NCBI RefSeq assembly: GCF_902499135.1
Contig: NZ_CABVPR010000007.1
Span: 62,001-126,000, forward strand
Source: Burkholderia dolosa
Lineage (GTDB): Bacteria > Pseudomonadota > Gammaproteobacteria > Burkholderiales > Burkholderiaceae
DNA: 64,000 nt
Direction: 5' to 3'
Positions 9,023 through 17,813 of this stretch are shown here, piece by piece (the first letter of the stretch is position 1; the number at the start of each line of letters is the position of its first letter). The notes beneath the pieces are model-generated. The model had not been told where the DNA came from, did no database searches, and was given only the letters and a program-made list of their open reading frames with translations. The position numbers were made by a program, and so were the translations under genes.

Positions 9023-9934
9023 TCAACGCAGCGGAAGCCATAGCGGTCCCTCCCACGCTTTAAGTGCATCGAGGAACGCCTTCAACTTCGACGGCATGAA
9101 GCGCCGCGTCGGATAGACGGCATGCACGAATATCTCCGGTGACGACCATTCGGGCAGCACATGCACCAACTCTCCGCTGGCAATATGCGGATCGCAATAG
9201 CTCGACGGAAGCAGCGCGATCCCGTGTCCGCGAAGCGCGAATGCATGGACGATGTGAAAGTCGCGCGCGGCGACGGGGCCGCTGACGTGTACCTTGACCG
9301 CTTTGCGGCGGCTGACCAGTTGCCACTCCGTCTCGTTGTTGCGGGCGTTGATCAGCACGCAGGGATGCTGGCTCAATTCCTCGGGCCGCGACGGGAGGGT
9401 GTGGGTTCGCGCATAGTCGGCCGAGACGACGAGCTGCCGCACACTTCTTCCCACGCGTTGCGCGACGAGGCTCGAGTCCTGCAATTCACCGAAGCGGATC
9501 GCGATGTCGACGTTTTCGGCGATCAGGTCGATAAACGCGTTCGTGAAGTACAGATCCACCTGGATTTGCGGGTAATCCTTCAAGAATGCCGACAGGAACG
9601 CGTAAAACGGCTCCTGTTCGAGCATCACGGGACCGGAGATGCGTAGCACGCCCTCCGGCTTCTTCTGCGTCTGAGTGATCACGCGCTCCGCGTCGTACAG
9701 ATGACTCAGCGGCTCGCTGCATTGATCGAAGTAGGCGCGGCCCTGCGCAGTCAGGCTGAGCTTGCGGGTCGTGCGTTGCAACAGCGTCGCGCCGAGTCTT
9801 TCTTCGAGCGCGCTCACCTTGCGGCTGACGGTCGACACGGGCATGCCGAGCGCACGCGCGGCCCGGCTGAAGCTCTCGAATTGCGCTACCCGTACAAAGA
9901 CGGCGATGTCGTTCAGGTCGGCGAGTGCGGTCAT
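9023..9934 (-). CDS. LysR-type transcriptional regulator
   Basis: Cytosolic DNA-binding activator or repressor, 303 residues. The N-terminal winged helix-turn-helix is clear (FESFSRAARALGMPVSTVSR, then KVSALEERLGATLLQRTTRK), followed by the usual periplasmic-binding-like effector domain. It converges on the flavoenzyme gene and is divergent from the SDR gene at 10056, with the 9950-10009 element between them. That same element recurs before the SDR at 7022. A role regulating both SDR genes is inference; the inducer is unknown. Confidence 0.92.
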   Translation of the reverse strand: MTALADLNDIAVFVRVAQFESFSRAARALGMPVSTVSRKVSALEERLGATLLQRTTRKLSLTAQGRAYFDQCSEPLSHLYDAERVITQTQKKPEGVLRISGPVMLEQEPFYAFLSAFLKDYPQIQVDLYFTNAFIDLIAENVDIAIRFGELQDSSLVAQRVGRSVRQLVVSADYARTHTLPSRPEELSQHPCVLINARNNETEWQLVSRRKAVKVHVSGPVAARDFHIVHAFALRGHGIALLPSSYCDPHIASGELVHVLPEWSSPEIFVHAVYPTRRFMPSKLKAFLDALKAWEGPLWLPLR

Positions 9935-9949
9935 GGATGGCGTGGTGGC

Positions 9950-10009
9950 GATTTTTGCAACTGTGGAAAAGACATTCCATATATTCCAGTCTAATCAAAA
10001 ATGCTCGTC
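9950..10009 (+). promoter_or_regulatory. Shared promoter/operator element, copy 2
   Basis: Divergent LysR/SDR promoter region containing TGGAA-N6-TTCCA, an inverted repeat typical of LysR boxes, and the motif GTCTAATCAAAA shared with copy 1 (6909-6967). The distance from the motif to the downstream ATG is similar at the two sites (about 54 and 62 bases), which supports a shared promoter architecture. Confidence 0.62.
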
Positions 10010-10055
10010 GGGACGAGACTTCTCTTCACGCAGTTCAACTTCCTGGAGAGAAATC

Positions 10056-10787
10056 ATGGCAAACAAAGTCGTCGTCATTACTGGTGCTTCGAGCGGAATC
10101 GGTGAAGCCACCGCCAAACTTCTTGCCTCCAAAGGCGCCACTGTGGCTCTGGCCGCCCGCCGCCTGGACAAGCTTCAACGCGTTGCCGCGGAGATCGTGG
10201 CGAAAGGCGGGCAAGTGTCGGTTCATCAAGTCGATGTGACGGATCAGGAGCAGGTCAACCGCCTAATCAATGACGTCGTATCGCAACACGGCCGCCTCGA
10301 CGTGATGGTGAACAACGCGGGTCTGATGGCGATCGCGCCACTGTCGCTGCGCAAGACTGACGAGTGGGACCGGATGATCGACATCAACATCAAGGGCCTC
10401 CTGTACGGTGTCGCCGCGGCGCTGCCGGTTTTCGAAAAACAGCAGTCGGGCCACTTCGTCAATATTGCGTCGGTCGTGGGTCTGAAGGTCTTCAGCCCCG
10501 GAGGCACGGTTTATTCGGGAACGAAGTTCGCGGTCCGCGCGATCTCCGAAGGTCTGCGGCACGAAGTGGGCGGCAACATCCGCACGACCGTCATTTCACC
10601 GGGCGCGATCGACACTGAACTGAAGTTCGGTTCGGGCCACGACGACAGCCGGAATTTTGTCGTCGACTTCTACAAGATGGCGATTCCCGCTGACGCCATC
10701 GCGCAAGCCATCGCTTACGCAATCGAGCAACCTGGTTCGGTCGACGTCAACGAAATCGTGATTCGTCCCACCGTTCAGGACTTCTGA
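10056..10787 (+). CDS. Short-chain dehydrogenase/reductase (SDR)
   Basis: NAD(P)-dependent oxidoreductase of 243 residues. TGASSGIG is at residues 9-16 and AARR follows strand 2 (suggesting NADP). NNAG is in VMVNNAGLM, and the active site has Tyr153 and Lys157 (YSGTK). The length fits the classical family. The start ATG at 10056 has TGGAGAG before it; the long upstream reading frame crosses the operator and is not coding. It is divergent from the LysR gene and precedes the MFS gene. The substrate is unknown; the family includes many ketone and aldehyde reductases. Confidence 0.93.
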   Translation: MANKVVVITGASSGIGEATAKLLASKGATVALAARRLDKLQRVAAEIVAKGGQVSVHQVDVTDQEQVNRLINDVVSQHGRLDVMVNNAGLMAIAPLSLRKTDEWDRMIDINIKGLLYGVAAALPVFEKQQSGHFVNIASVVGLKVFSPGGTVYSGTKFAVRAISEGLRHEVGGNIRTTVISPGAIDTELKFGSGHDDSRNFVVDFYKMAIPADAIAQAIAYAIEQPGSVDVNEIVIRPTVQDF

Positions 10788-10894
10788 AGCGTGGCGCTGC
10801 GGTGGCTGAGCGCCAACGGGCCAGAGGGCCTCTGACCCGTCCGCGCGCCAATCACTGCGAAGCCAGCCCGAATGACTTCATGGAGGAGTTCATC

Positions 10895-12088
10895 ATGCCC
10901 GCAGCAGTGTTTTCTCTCGCGTTCGCCGCGTTCGCAATCGGAACGACGGAATTCGTCATCGTCGGCTTGTTGCCCGACATTGCAAGAGCTTTCGGTATCT
11001 CCGTGTCGACGGCCGGTCTGCTGGTGAGTTTCTACGCGCTTGCCATTACGGTCGGCACGCCTGTAGTGTCAGCGTTGACCGCGCGCCTGCCGCGCCGCGC
11101 ATTGCTGCTAGCGCTGATGACCTTCTTCACGCTGTGCAATCTGGCGGCGGGACTTTCGTCATCCTTTCCGGCGCTGCTCGCGATCCGGATCGTCATGGCA
11201 GTCTCACACGGCGTGTTCTTCGGCCTCGGGACAACCGTTGCCATGGCGCTCGTGCCGACGCAAAAGTCAGGCAGGGCCGTGGCGATCATGGTAAGCGGCC
11301 TGACGGTCGCGATGGTGACTGGCGTCCCCGGCGGAACGTGGCTCGGCGATCTGATGAGCTGGCGGCTGCCGTTTCTCGTAGTGGCTGCCATGGGCGCGCT
11401 GGCGAGTATCGGCCTCTGGCGGCTTCTGCCCGTGGTTGCCGCTCAGCGCAGTGCCGGCACCATTCTCTCGCAGCTCGCTTTGCTGAAGGACCATACGTTG
11501 ATGCCGCTGTATGCGATCACCGCTCTCGGCATGGGCGCAACGTTCGCCGTCTTTACCTACCTGTCGCCGCTATTGGTCCATACCACGGGGTTCGGAAGTA
11601 AGGGCGTCACTCTCGGGCTGATGGTGTTCGGACTCGGCTCGGTGGTGGGGACGAGCGGCGGCGGGCGCCTCTCCGACCGATATGGCCCGAAGCTCAGCAT
11701 AAACATCGCGCTAGCCGGCATCGCCGCGTCGGTCGCCGCGCTCTGGCTTACCGCACAGCATCCTGTGCTGGTGTTGGTCAACCTGTTTGTGTGGGGCGCG
11801 TTCGCCTTCGCCGTTCCTCCCATCATGCAGGCTACCGTCGTGCTCGTGGCTCGACATGTGGCGCCGGAGGCGGTCGGTACGGCGGCGGGGCTCAACGTCG
11901 CTACGTTCAACCTCGGCATCTCTGGCGGGTCCTTCCTCGGCGGACTGACGCTGGCAGGCGTCAACGTCCTCACGACGGTGTACGCCGGCGTGGCTCTGGC
12001 GGTGGTGGGAATCGCAGTTGTCGCGACGTATCGATGGTCGGAGCGTCCGGCTGCCGCGCCTGCCCGAAACGCGCTGGGACGGTGCTAA
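10895..12088 (+). CDS. MFS transporter, DHA1 family (AraJ/YdhP-like drug efflux)
   Basis: Inner-membrane proton-driven efflux carrier of 397 residues with about 12 hydrophobic segments. The opening FSLAFAAFAIGTTEFVIVG is a hallmark of this DHA1 branch (the FxIGTxEFVxxG motif). GRLSDRYGPKL is the loop motif typical of MFS proteins. The start chosen is the ATG at 10895, which has GGAGGAG at good spacing; an ATG 18 bases earlier overlaps that site. It follows the SDR in the same direction by 107 bases. Export of a toxic substrate or product of the neighbouring redox enzymes is plausible but unproven. Confidence 0.92.
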   Translation: MPAAVFSLAFAAFAIGTTEFVIVGLLPDIARAFGISVSTAGLLVSFYALAITVGTPVVSALTARLPRRALLLALMTFFTLCNLAAGLSSSFPALLAIRIVMAVSHGVFFGLGTTVAMALVPTQKSGRAVAIMVSGLTVAMVTGVPGGTWLGDLMSWRLPFLVVAAMGALASIGLWRLLPVVAAQRSAGTILSQLALLKDHTLMPLYAITALGMGATFAVFTYLSPLLVHTTGFGSKGVTLGLMVFGLGSVVGTSGGGRLSDRYGPKLSINIALAGIAASVAALWLTAQHPVLVLVNLFVWGAFAFAVPPIMQATVVLVARHVAPEAVGTAAGLNVATFNLGISGGSFLGGLTLAGVNVLTTVYAGVALAVVGIAVVATYRWSERPAAAPARNALGRC

Positions 12089-12136
12089 ACACCAGCGCCC
12101 CACTCGACGACACCGAATCATGCAACGAGAAACATC

Positions 12137-12991
12137 ATGAACGTATCGAAGCCTCATGTACTGCAACCCGGACGACGGCGTTTCGTGCAGCTTCTCGCAT
12201 CGCTGCCGTTCGTTTCCGCCGCCACACTCGCTCACACGCTGTCACCGTCAGGAGCCGCAATGACAACTGCACACGACACCATTCGACCCAAGGCACTTGT
12301 CTTCGATATGCAAGGCACCGTCTTCAACTTCTATGATCCGATGATGCATGAACTGGCCCACCTCCCTGCAGTCGCGCCGCGGCTTCAGGACTGGTCGACT
12401 TTTGCGGGACGGTGGAGCGCTGCGGCACATGACGCTATCGTCGAGATCGCCGCCGGGCGCAAGCCGTGGCAACCCAATCGCGCTGTTTATGCCGAGGTGT
12501 TGCCTTCGTTACTTACGCGTTACCCAGGCGGCAATACGCTTTCCGACGAGGACAAGACCCGCTTGCTCGACGTCTGGGAAACGATGACACCATGGTCCGA
12601 TACGCTGACAGGACTAACATCGCTGCGTAAGGCATTCGTGGTTGCAACGCTGACGAATGCGTCGATGGCGGGAATGATAGGCCTCGTCAAACGCGAAGGA
12701 CTGCCCTTTGATGCGATCCTCACCGGCGAACTGGTGCACGCGTTCAAGCCTGATCCGCGTGTCTACCGACTCGCTTCTGAGTATCTCGGCCTTGTACCGG
12801 GCGAGATCATGCTGGTGTCTGCTCACAAGTGGGACCTGATGGCGGCCAAGCGCAGCGGCCTGCTCACGGCATTTGTTCCGCGTCCTTTTGAAAACGGTCC
12901 CGCGACCAAGGTCGACACGTTGCCGGAGTCATACATCGATGTTATCGCCTCCGATTTACCGCAACTCGTGTCGCTCCTCGATCGCGGTTGA
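12137..12991 (+). CDS. Haloacid dehalogenase type II-like HAD hydrolase with an N-terminal export-like signal
   Basis: HAD-superfamily hydrolase of 284 residues. Motif I is VFDMQGTVF (nucleophile Asp), motif II is TLTNAS, the motif III lysine is in AFKPDPRVY and motif IV is SAHKWDLMAAKRSG, the arrangement of type II 2-haloacid dehalogenases. Unusual is the first ~35 residues: GRRRFVQLLAS followed by a hydrophobic, Ala-rich stretch, resembling a Tat signal. Cytosolic relatives lack this, and a second ATG (MTTAHD) at 12260 would give the ordinary enzyme. Substrate specificity is not determinable. It lies 48 bases after the MFS gene. Confidence 0.85.
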   Translation: MNVSKPHVLQPGRRRFVQLLASLPFVSAATLAHTLSPSGAAMTTAHDTIRPKALVFDMQGTVFNFYDPMMHELAHLPAVAPRLQDWSTFAGRWSAAAHDAIVEIAAGRKPWQPNRAVYAEVLPSLLTRYPGGNTLSDEDKTRLLDVWETMTPWSDTLTGLTSLRKAFVVATLTNASMAGMIGLVKREGLPFDAILTGELVHAFKPDPRVYRLASEYLGLVPGEIMLVSAHKWDLMAAKRSGLLTAFVPRPFENGPATKVDTLPESYIDVIASDLPQLVSLLDRG

Positions 12992-13275
12992 AACAGATCA
13001 GCCCGGTAAAGATCGCGAGCCTCGATGGGCCGATCACGCGGCCCACGGACGTCCGCTGTCGGTCACGTCGCAGACATCGGCCGAGGTTGGGCAGATGACG
13101 GGAATGGGTCGGGCTGCGTCAGCCCGCTCTTCAAATTCATCGCCGGAAAGCGGCCAGTGGAATTCCGCTTCCCGGAAGCGGCCAGTCGGCAGTGCGTACT
13201 CACGACCCGAAGTGGAGCGCAGATATGCTGAGACGGATGACCGCTAAGCTCTCAATACCGGTCCCTCCAAGCCGA

Positions 13276-14736
13276 TCAAAAGAAACGATGGCTTGCACCG
13301 ACGCCTCGATGTTGCGATATGCGTGCTGAAACAACAGCTTCGAGCGCATCACACGCCGCACGGATGTTGTCGGGCCGAAGATTCGTTACGCTCAAAAGTA
13401 GGCCGTTCCTCGCGAGCTCTGTCCGCAGGTACCACGCAGACAGCGCTGACGGTGCAAGATTTTGCTTGCGCGCGGAATGAACGATTTCCAGGTCATCGAC
13501 GCCATTAGGCAACTTGACAATCAACCCCAATCCCGATTCCACGACCTCCGTGAATCGCTTTCTGAGCAGTTCAACAGCGAGATGGCGGCGCTCAGCGTAG
13601 ACCTTCTTCATGTGTCGGAGGTGGCGCATGAAGTGCCCATCTGCGAGAAACTCCGTTAGTGCCAGCTGTGTCGTCCTATTCGGAGCGGGTGCCATTACTG
13701 AAACTGTTTCGACAATGCGTTCGGCCAGTGCGCGCGGCGCGACGACGAAGCCGAGGCCCAGCGCGGGGCTGATTGTCTTACTGAATGCGCCGATGTGGAT
13801 CACGCGTTGCGCGCCATCACCCGCAGCCAGGGCAGGCGCCGCCCGTCCGACCAACTGTAGTTCGCCCAGGTAGTCATCTTCGATGATCCAGGCATCCTTT
13901 GCTTCAGCCCATTCGAGCAGGGCACGTCTTCTCATCGGCGAGAGGGCGACGCCCAGCGGCGCATGTTGGCCGGGCGTGACCAGCGCTAACGCGGCATGCG
14001 CAGCACGAGCGATGCCTTCCTCGACACGTAATCCCTCGACATCTACGGAGATGGGGGCAACCGTAAGGCCCGCCAGCTCCAGAGCTTTCCTTCCGATCGG
14101 ATAGCCCGGTTCTTCGATCCACGCGGTGCGACCGTGAACTCTGAGCGCGATCAGTGTAAGCATCAGTCCGTGACGGTATCCACTGGTCACAATAACTTGA
14201 TCGGGATGGCATTGAATCTGTCGGCTGATGGCCAGGTGACTGGCAATCTGTGCGCGCAAGTCGCGCTCGCCGCGAGGGTCGGCGTAGGTCGTGTATCCGG
14301 TTGCGTCCGCACGGACAGCCCGCGCTCGCATTCGAGCCCAGACCTTGGCGGGGAATGCATCGTGAGCCGGTACGCCCATCTGGAACGGTAGTGGCGCGCT
14401 CGAATACGGTCGTGTAAAGGCATCCAGTGGCCCATCGAGCGGAATCTCGGTCGCGGTTGGCGCCGGAGGAAGTTGCGCGCAGACGCGTGTGCCGGCGGAG
14501 CCTGCGCCGACCACTAGCTTCTCGGAAGCCAGCCGCTCGTAGGCCACCAGAATCGTTCCGCGCGCGACGCCGAGCTGCGCAGCGAGATCCCTTCCAGAGG
14601 GTAACCGTCTTCCGGGTTGAAGACGGCCGTCGACAATCGCTTGCCTGAGGCTCGCGTAGATCTGCTCGCCAACGGGCGCCGCCGCAGTACGGTCTATCTC
14701 GATCGCAAGCGTGGGCATAGTCTTTGGCTCAGTCAT
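13276..14736 (-). CDS. MocR/PdxR-type GntR regulator with aminotransferase-like domain
   Basis: Transcription factor of 486 residues that fuses an N-terminal GntR winged helix (about residues 18-85: SLRQAIVDGRLQPGRRLPSG, DLAAQLGVARGTILVAYERL) to a fold-type I aminotransferase domain. The PLP lysine is seen in HIGAFSKTISPALG, and the cofactor aspartate in IIEDDYLGE. Family members sense PLP or amino compounds and usually control adjacent genes. It is divergent from the AhpD-like gene at 14880 with a 143-base shared promoter, so that gene is the likely target. Confidence 0.93.
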   Translation of the reverse strand: MTEPKTMPTLAIEIDRTAAAPVGEQIYASLRQAIVDGRLQPGRRLPSGRDLAAQLGVARGTILVAYERLASEKLVVGAGSAGTRVCAQLPPAPTATEIPLDGPLDAFTRPYSSAPLPFQMGVPAHDAFPAKVWARMRARAVRADATGYTTYADPRGERDLRAQIASHLAISRQIQCHPDQVIVTSGYRHGLMLTLIALRVHGRTAWIEEPGYPIGRKALELAGLTVAPISVDVEGLRVEEGIARAAHAALALVTPGQHAPLGVALSPMRRRALLEWAEAKDAWIIEDDYLGELQLVGRAAPALAAGDGAQRVIHIGAFSKTISPALGLGFVVAPRALAERIVETVSVMAPAPNRTTQLALTEFLADGHFMRHLRHMKKVYAERRHLAVELLRKRFTEVVESGLGLIVKLPNGVDDLEIVHSARKQNLAPSALSAWYLRTELARNGLLLSVTNLRPDNIRAACDALEAVVSARISQHRGVGASHRFF

Positions 14737-14879
14737 TTCGCCAATTCTTGGGCCTGTTGTCCGTAATCTCGGGCTAGTAACGTCGCGTTATGTCATGAGT
14801 CACGCGCGAAGGGGAAGTAACCAACCCGCGACCGTGACCCAAGAGACGTTATTTTATGGCCAAACGGCAAAGGACAAAG

Positions 14880-15326
14880 ATGACACGCTTGAACTGGAGC
14901 GAGATCGCACCGGACGGCGCAAAAGCGCTTTTCGGTGTCCATCACTATGTGACCAAAAGCACCAACCTGCCCGAGGAACTCATTCATCTCGTGTTCCTCC
15001 GTGTTTCACAGATTAACGGATGTGCCCATTGCATCGATATGCACAGTCGCGATCTTAGAAAGACCATGTCCATCGACAAGGTGACGCTGGTGCCGGTGTG
15101 GGACGAAGTCCCGCACCTGTTCTCCGATCAGGAGCGCGCCGCCTTGGCTTGGGCCGAAGAGGTGACTCTCGTCAGTGAAACGCATGCTTCAGATGAAGCC
15201 TATGCGGCGGCCTCGGCGGCGTTCTCGCCGAAGGAACTTGTCGACCTCACGATAACGATTGCCGCGATGAACGCCTTCAACCGTCTCGGCGCCCCATTCC
15301 GACTCCCGGTCGCCGCGAGGACGTGA
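14880..15326 (+). CDS. Carboxymuconolactone decarboxylase/AhpD-like protein
   Basis: Small all-helical protein of 148 residues of the AhpD-like branch, which serve as thiol peroxidase partners. The redox motif is Cys48-Ala-His-Cys51 with His55 (NGCAHCIDMH), as in AhpD. The ATG at 14880 is preceded by AAAGGA at 6 bases; the upstream 8-codon extension (MAKRQRTK) is less likely. It is divergent from the MocR gene, its probable regulator. A role in peroxide or alkyl-radical detoxification is inferred from the family. Confidence 0.9.
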   Translation: MTRLNWSEIAPDGAKALFGVHHYVTKSTNLPEELIHLVFLRVSQINGCAHCIDMHSRDLRKTMSIDKVTLVPVWDEVPHLFSDQERAALAWAEEVTLVSETHASDEAYAAASAAFSPKELVDLTITIAAMNAFNRLGAPFRLPVAART

Positions 15327-15708
15327 GTTCACAGAGGCATCGGACGCCGACGCTATCCAACTAAATCCGCGCTGTGTCGTCAGGCCGCTTCTGGGCCGCG
15401 TGGAGGCAATGCCACCTGCGATCTGCTCACCGAAGACCGGCCATTGAGCGAGGGCGGACGAGGCCTCGGTCAGCCAAACTGGACGACGACCTCGACCGGC
15501 CGCTCATGGCCGGTTGCCGCCCGACGCGGTCGGCTGCAGCCGACCCTGAGCCGCCTTTCACCGCATCGGACGTGCAACGTCAGTTTGTAGATCTTCAGCG
15601 GTCGCTCGATGAATACTTCCGGTCGTCGCGATGCTGCGCACGCAGTTTCCACGCGGAACCACACGTTTAATAATGCAAGCCGAGGTAACACTGAACGATG
15701 GCTAACTG
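15327..15708. other. Intergenic region with a palindromic repeat copy
   Basis: No gene is seen between the AhpD-like gene and the convergent LysR gene. The only recognisable item is the 44-bp repeat at 15508-15551. Short reading frames across it do not resemble proteins. Confidence 0.5.
15508..15551. repeat. 44-bp intergenic repeat with 18-bp palindrome, copy A
   Basis: Forty-four bases identical to 19496-19539, including a perfect 18-bp palindrome GGTCGGCTGCAGCCGACC at 15528-15545. The flanks on both sides differ, so the identity is confined to the element. It looks like a REP-type dispersed sequence. Confidence 0.75.
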
Positions 15709-16665
15709 CTACACGCTATAGATATCCAAGGCATCCGTAGGCACATGCAATTTGCTATCCGCCGTTAGCGCTTCCAGCAGATGTTTCACGGTAACTTGCA
15801 CTCGTGGCGCGACAAGCGCCCGGTGTGGATACTGCATCACCATCTCATAGCTTCCGGGATGGTGAAACCTGTGGAGAATCACCTTCAGCGCACCGGAACG
15901 CAACCGATCCCACGCAAGATGCACCCCGACCTCCGCGATGCCAACGCTATCGCACGCCGCCTGCACCAGCGATTCCGGTGCGGATAGCGTCAGCATTGCC
16001 TTGCCGGAGGGGTCGATCGTCGTGATGCTTTTGTCGTCGCCCGTGAAGTTCCATGGCGCGACCTGGCCGCTCAGGAATCGCCGTGCAATGAGCCGGTGCG
16101 CGTGCAACGCATCCGGCGTCTCGGGCACGCCATGGTTCGCCAGATAGTCGGGAGACGCTACCAGTACCGTATTCAAGCGACAAATGGGGCGAGTCACGAG
16201 CGCGGAATCCGGGATGTTGCCGCCTCTTACCGCAATGTCGTAGCCGTCCCGGACAATATCGATGACCCGATCGTCGAAATCGACCTCGACCGACAGCGCC
16301 GGGTAGCGAGCGAGCAGCGCGGGCAGCGCCGGAAGCACGTGGTTATGCCCGAAGGCGGCACTCGTCGAAATCCGCACGCGCCCGGCCGGCACGGCCCGCT
16401 GGGCGGAAACCGTATCGATCGCGGCATCCAGTGTTTCAAGTGCGATGCGCGCGTGGCGCAAAAACGCCTCGCCTTCCTCAGTGAGTTTGAGTGTGCGGGT
16501 CGTCCGGTTCATCAGCCGCACACCCAATGCTTTTTCGAGGCCCGCCACGTTCTTGCTCACGGCAGCCGACGTGACACCCAATTGTCGGGCCGCTGCCGCA
16601 AAACTTCCCGCATCGACGGCCTGGACGAGAGAAATGATGGCTCGAACACGCTGCGAAGAATCCAC
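15709..16665 (-). CDS. LysR-type transcriptional regulator
   Basis: DNA-binding regulator, 318 residues from the GTG at 16665, which is preceded by GGAGG. The longer in-frame extension to 16824 overlaps the divergent gene's start and is unlike the family. The helix-turn-helix is seen as GSFAAAARQLGVTSAAVSKN, followed by LEKALGVRLMNRTTRTLKLT. The effector domain contains DGYDIAVRGGNIPDSALVTR. It is divergent from the flavodoxin-like gene at 16824 and likely controls it and its downstream neighbour. Confidence 0.9.
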   Translation of the reverse strand: MDSSQRVRAIISLVQAVDAGSFAAAARQLGVTSAAVSKNVAGLEKALGVRLMNRTTRTLKLTEEGEAFLRHARIALETLDAAIDTVSAQRAVPAGRVRISTSAAFGHNHVLPALPALLARYPALSVEVDFDDRVIDIVRDGYDIAVRGGNIPDSALVTRPICRLNTVLVASPDYLANHGVPETPDALHAHRLIARRFLSGQVAPWNFTGDDKSITTIDPSGKAMLTLSAPESLVQAACDSVGIAEVGVHLAWDRLRSGALKVILHRFHHPGSYEMVMQYPHRALVAPRVQVTVKHLLEALTADSKLHVPTDALDIYSV

Positions 16666-16823
16666 ATTTCCTCCATGACTGACATCGCGCCGACCTGTCG
16701 TCGCGCAGCCGGATTCTAAACTTGCAGTTGAGGGTGGTTCAACCCTGCCAGAACTTCTCGTAATGAGTGACGCTGGTGACAATGGCGGACATCGCCCCTC
16801 CGTCCGAAGCTTGCGAGTCTTCA

Positions 16824-17384
16824 ATGCTCATCACGATCCTCTATGACAGTGGCTATGGTCACACCGCGAAACAGGCCCAAGCCGTTGCAGACGGCGTTCG
16901 TCGCGTGCCGGGTGCCGAAGCGCAGTTGATCGCCGTTGCAGATGGCGATACGCCCTGGGAAAAACTCGCCGCGAGCGACGCGATCATCTTCGGTTCGCCG
17001 ACCTACAACGGCACCGTCAGCGCGAGGCTCAAAAAGGTGATGGAGGACTCGACGCGGCCCGCGTGGATTCCCCAGTCGTGGCGGAACAAGATTGCCGCAG
17101 GCTTCACGAATTCGGGTGCCATGCACGGCGACAAGCTGAATTCCCTCGTCACGATGGCGCTGTTTGCCGCCCAGCACGGGATGATCTGGGTCGGACTCGA
17201 TATCTTCCCGGGCAAGTCGCCGCAGGAGAAGAATCGTGTCGGCGGATGGCTGGGCGCGATGGCGCAATCGGATGATGCATCACCGGACATCACCCCCATC
17301 GAGAGCGATATCGATACCGCTGCGTATCTGGGCGAGCGCGTCGCTCGCGTGACCAGCCAGTTCATGTCAGGAGCCGCACGATGA
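16824..17384 (+). CDS. Flavodoxin-like NAD(P)H:quinone oxidoreductase (WrbA-like)
   Basis: FMN-binding flavodoxin-fold protein, about 186 residues. The phosphate-binding loop is in LITILYDSGYGHTAKQAQAV and the flavin loop in IIFGSPTYNGTVSARLKKVMED (seen in two parts). GFTNSGAMHGDK and LSLVTM-type segments match the WrbA/NQO branch. The start is uncertain. The ATG at 16824 fits homologue length, but in-frame starts at 16782 and 16767 (GTG) cannot be excluded and no clear ribosome-binding site is present. It overlaps the next gene by four bases, so the two are probably translated together. Confidence 0.85.
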   Translation: MLITILYDSGYGHTAKQAQAVADGVRRVPGAEAQLIAVADGDTPWEKLAASDAIIFGSPTYNGTVSARLKKVMEDSTRPAWIPQSWRNKIAAGFTNSGAMHGDKLNSLVTMALFAAQHGMIWVGLDIFPGKSPQEKNRVGGWLGAMAQSDDASPDITPIESDIDTAAYLGERVARVTSQFMSGAAR

Positions 17385-17680
17385 AATTGCTTTGTCTCGA
17401 CGTCCCGCTGCCGGGGGCCAGCCCGGACGCCTATCAGCCCCATCTTCTCGAAGAAGTGCGCCATGCGTGGCATCTGTATAAAACGGGCTTCGTGCGCGAA
17501 ATCTCGTTCCGTCAGGACCGCCCGGGCGTCGCCATCATCGCCGAAAGCGATTCGGTCGATGCCGCGAGACAGGCGCTCGCCGAGTTTCCGCTGGCCAGGG
17601 TCGGCCTGATCGACTGGGAGATCATTCCGCTCGGCCCGTTCGTCGGCTGGGAGTCGCTGTTCGCGTCGCGCGACGCTTGA
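17381..17680 (+). CDS. Small conserved hypothetical protein (muconolactone isomerase/YCII-like size and pattern)
   Basis: Ninety-nine residues, starting MKLLCLDVPLPGAS, with IIAESDSVDAARQALAEFPL and a C-terminal block LIDWEIIPLGPFVGWESLF. The pattern resembles small ferredoxin-like-fold (dimeric alpha-beta barrel) proteins, but no family can be named with certainty. It shares an ATGA overlap with the flavodoxin-like gene, which implies translational coupling and a shared role with that reductase. Confidence 0.82.
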   Translation: MKLLCLDVPLPGASPDAYQPHLLEEVRHAWHLYKTGFVREISFRQDRPGVAIIAESDSVDAARQALAEFPLARVGLIDWEIIPLGPFVGWESLFASRDA

Positions 17681-17813
17681 CCGCTTCGGCAGCGTCTATC
17701 GCGGTGTCGGTCCGTGGTTGTCGTGTCGCGCTGACGCCGGATAAATCGTCAACCACGGGCCTGCCGCAGTCTGCCTATCGGCGTTGTGTGGCCATAGACC
17801 TTTGAAGGTGAAC

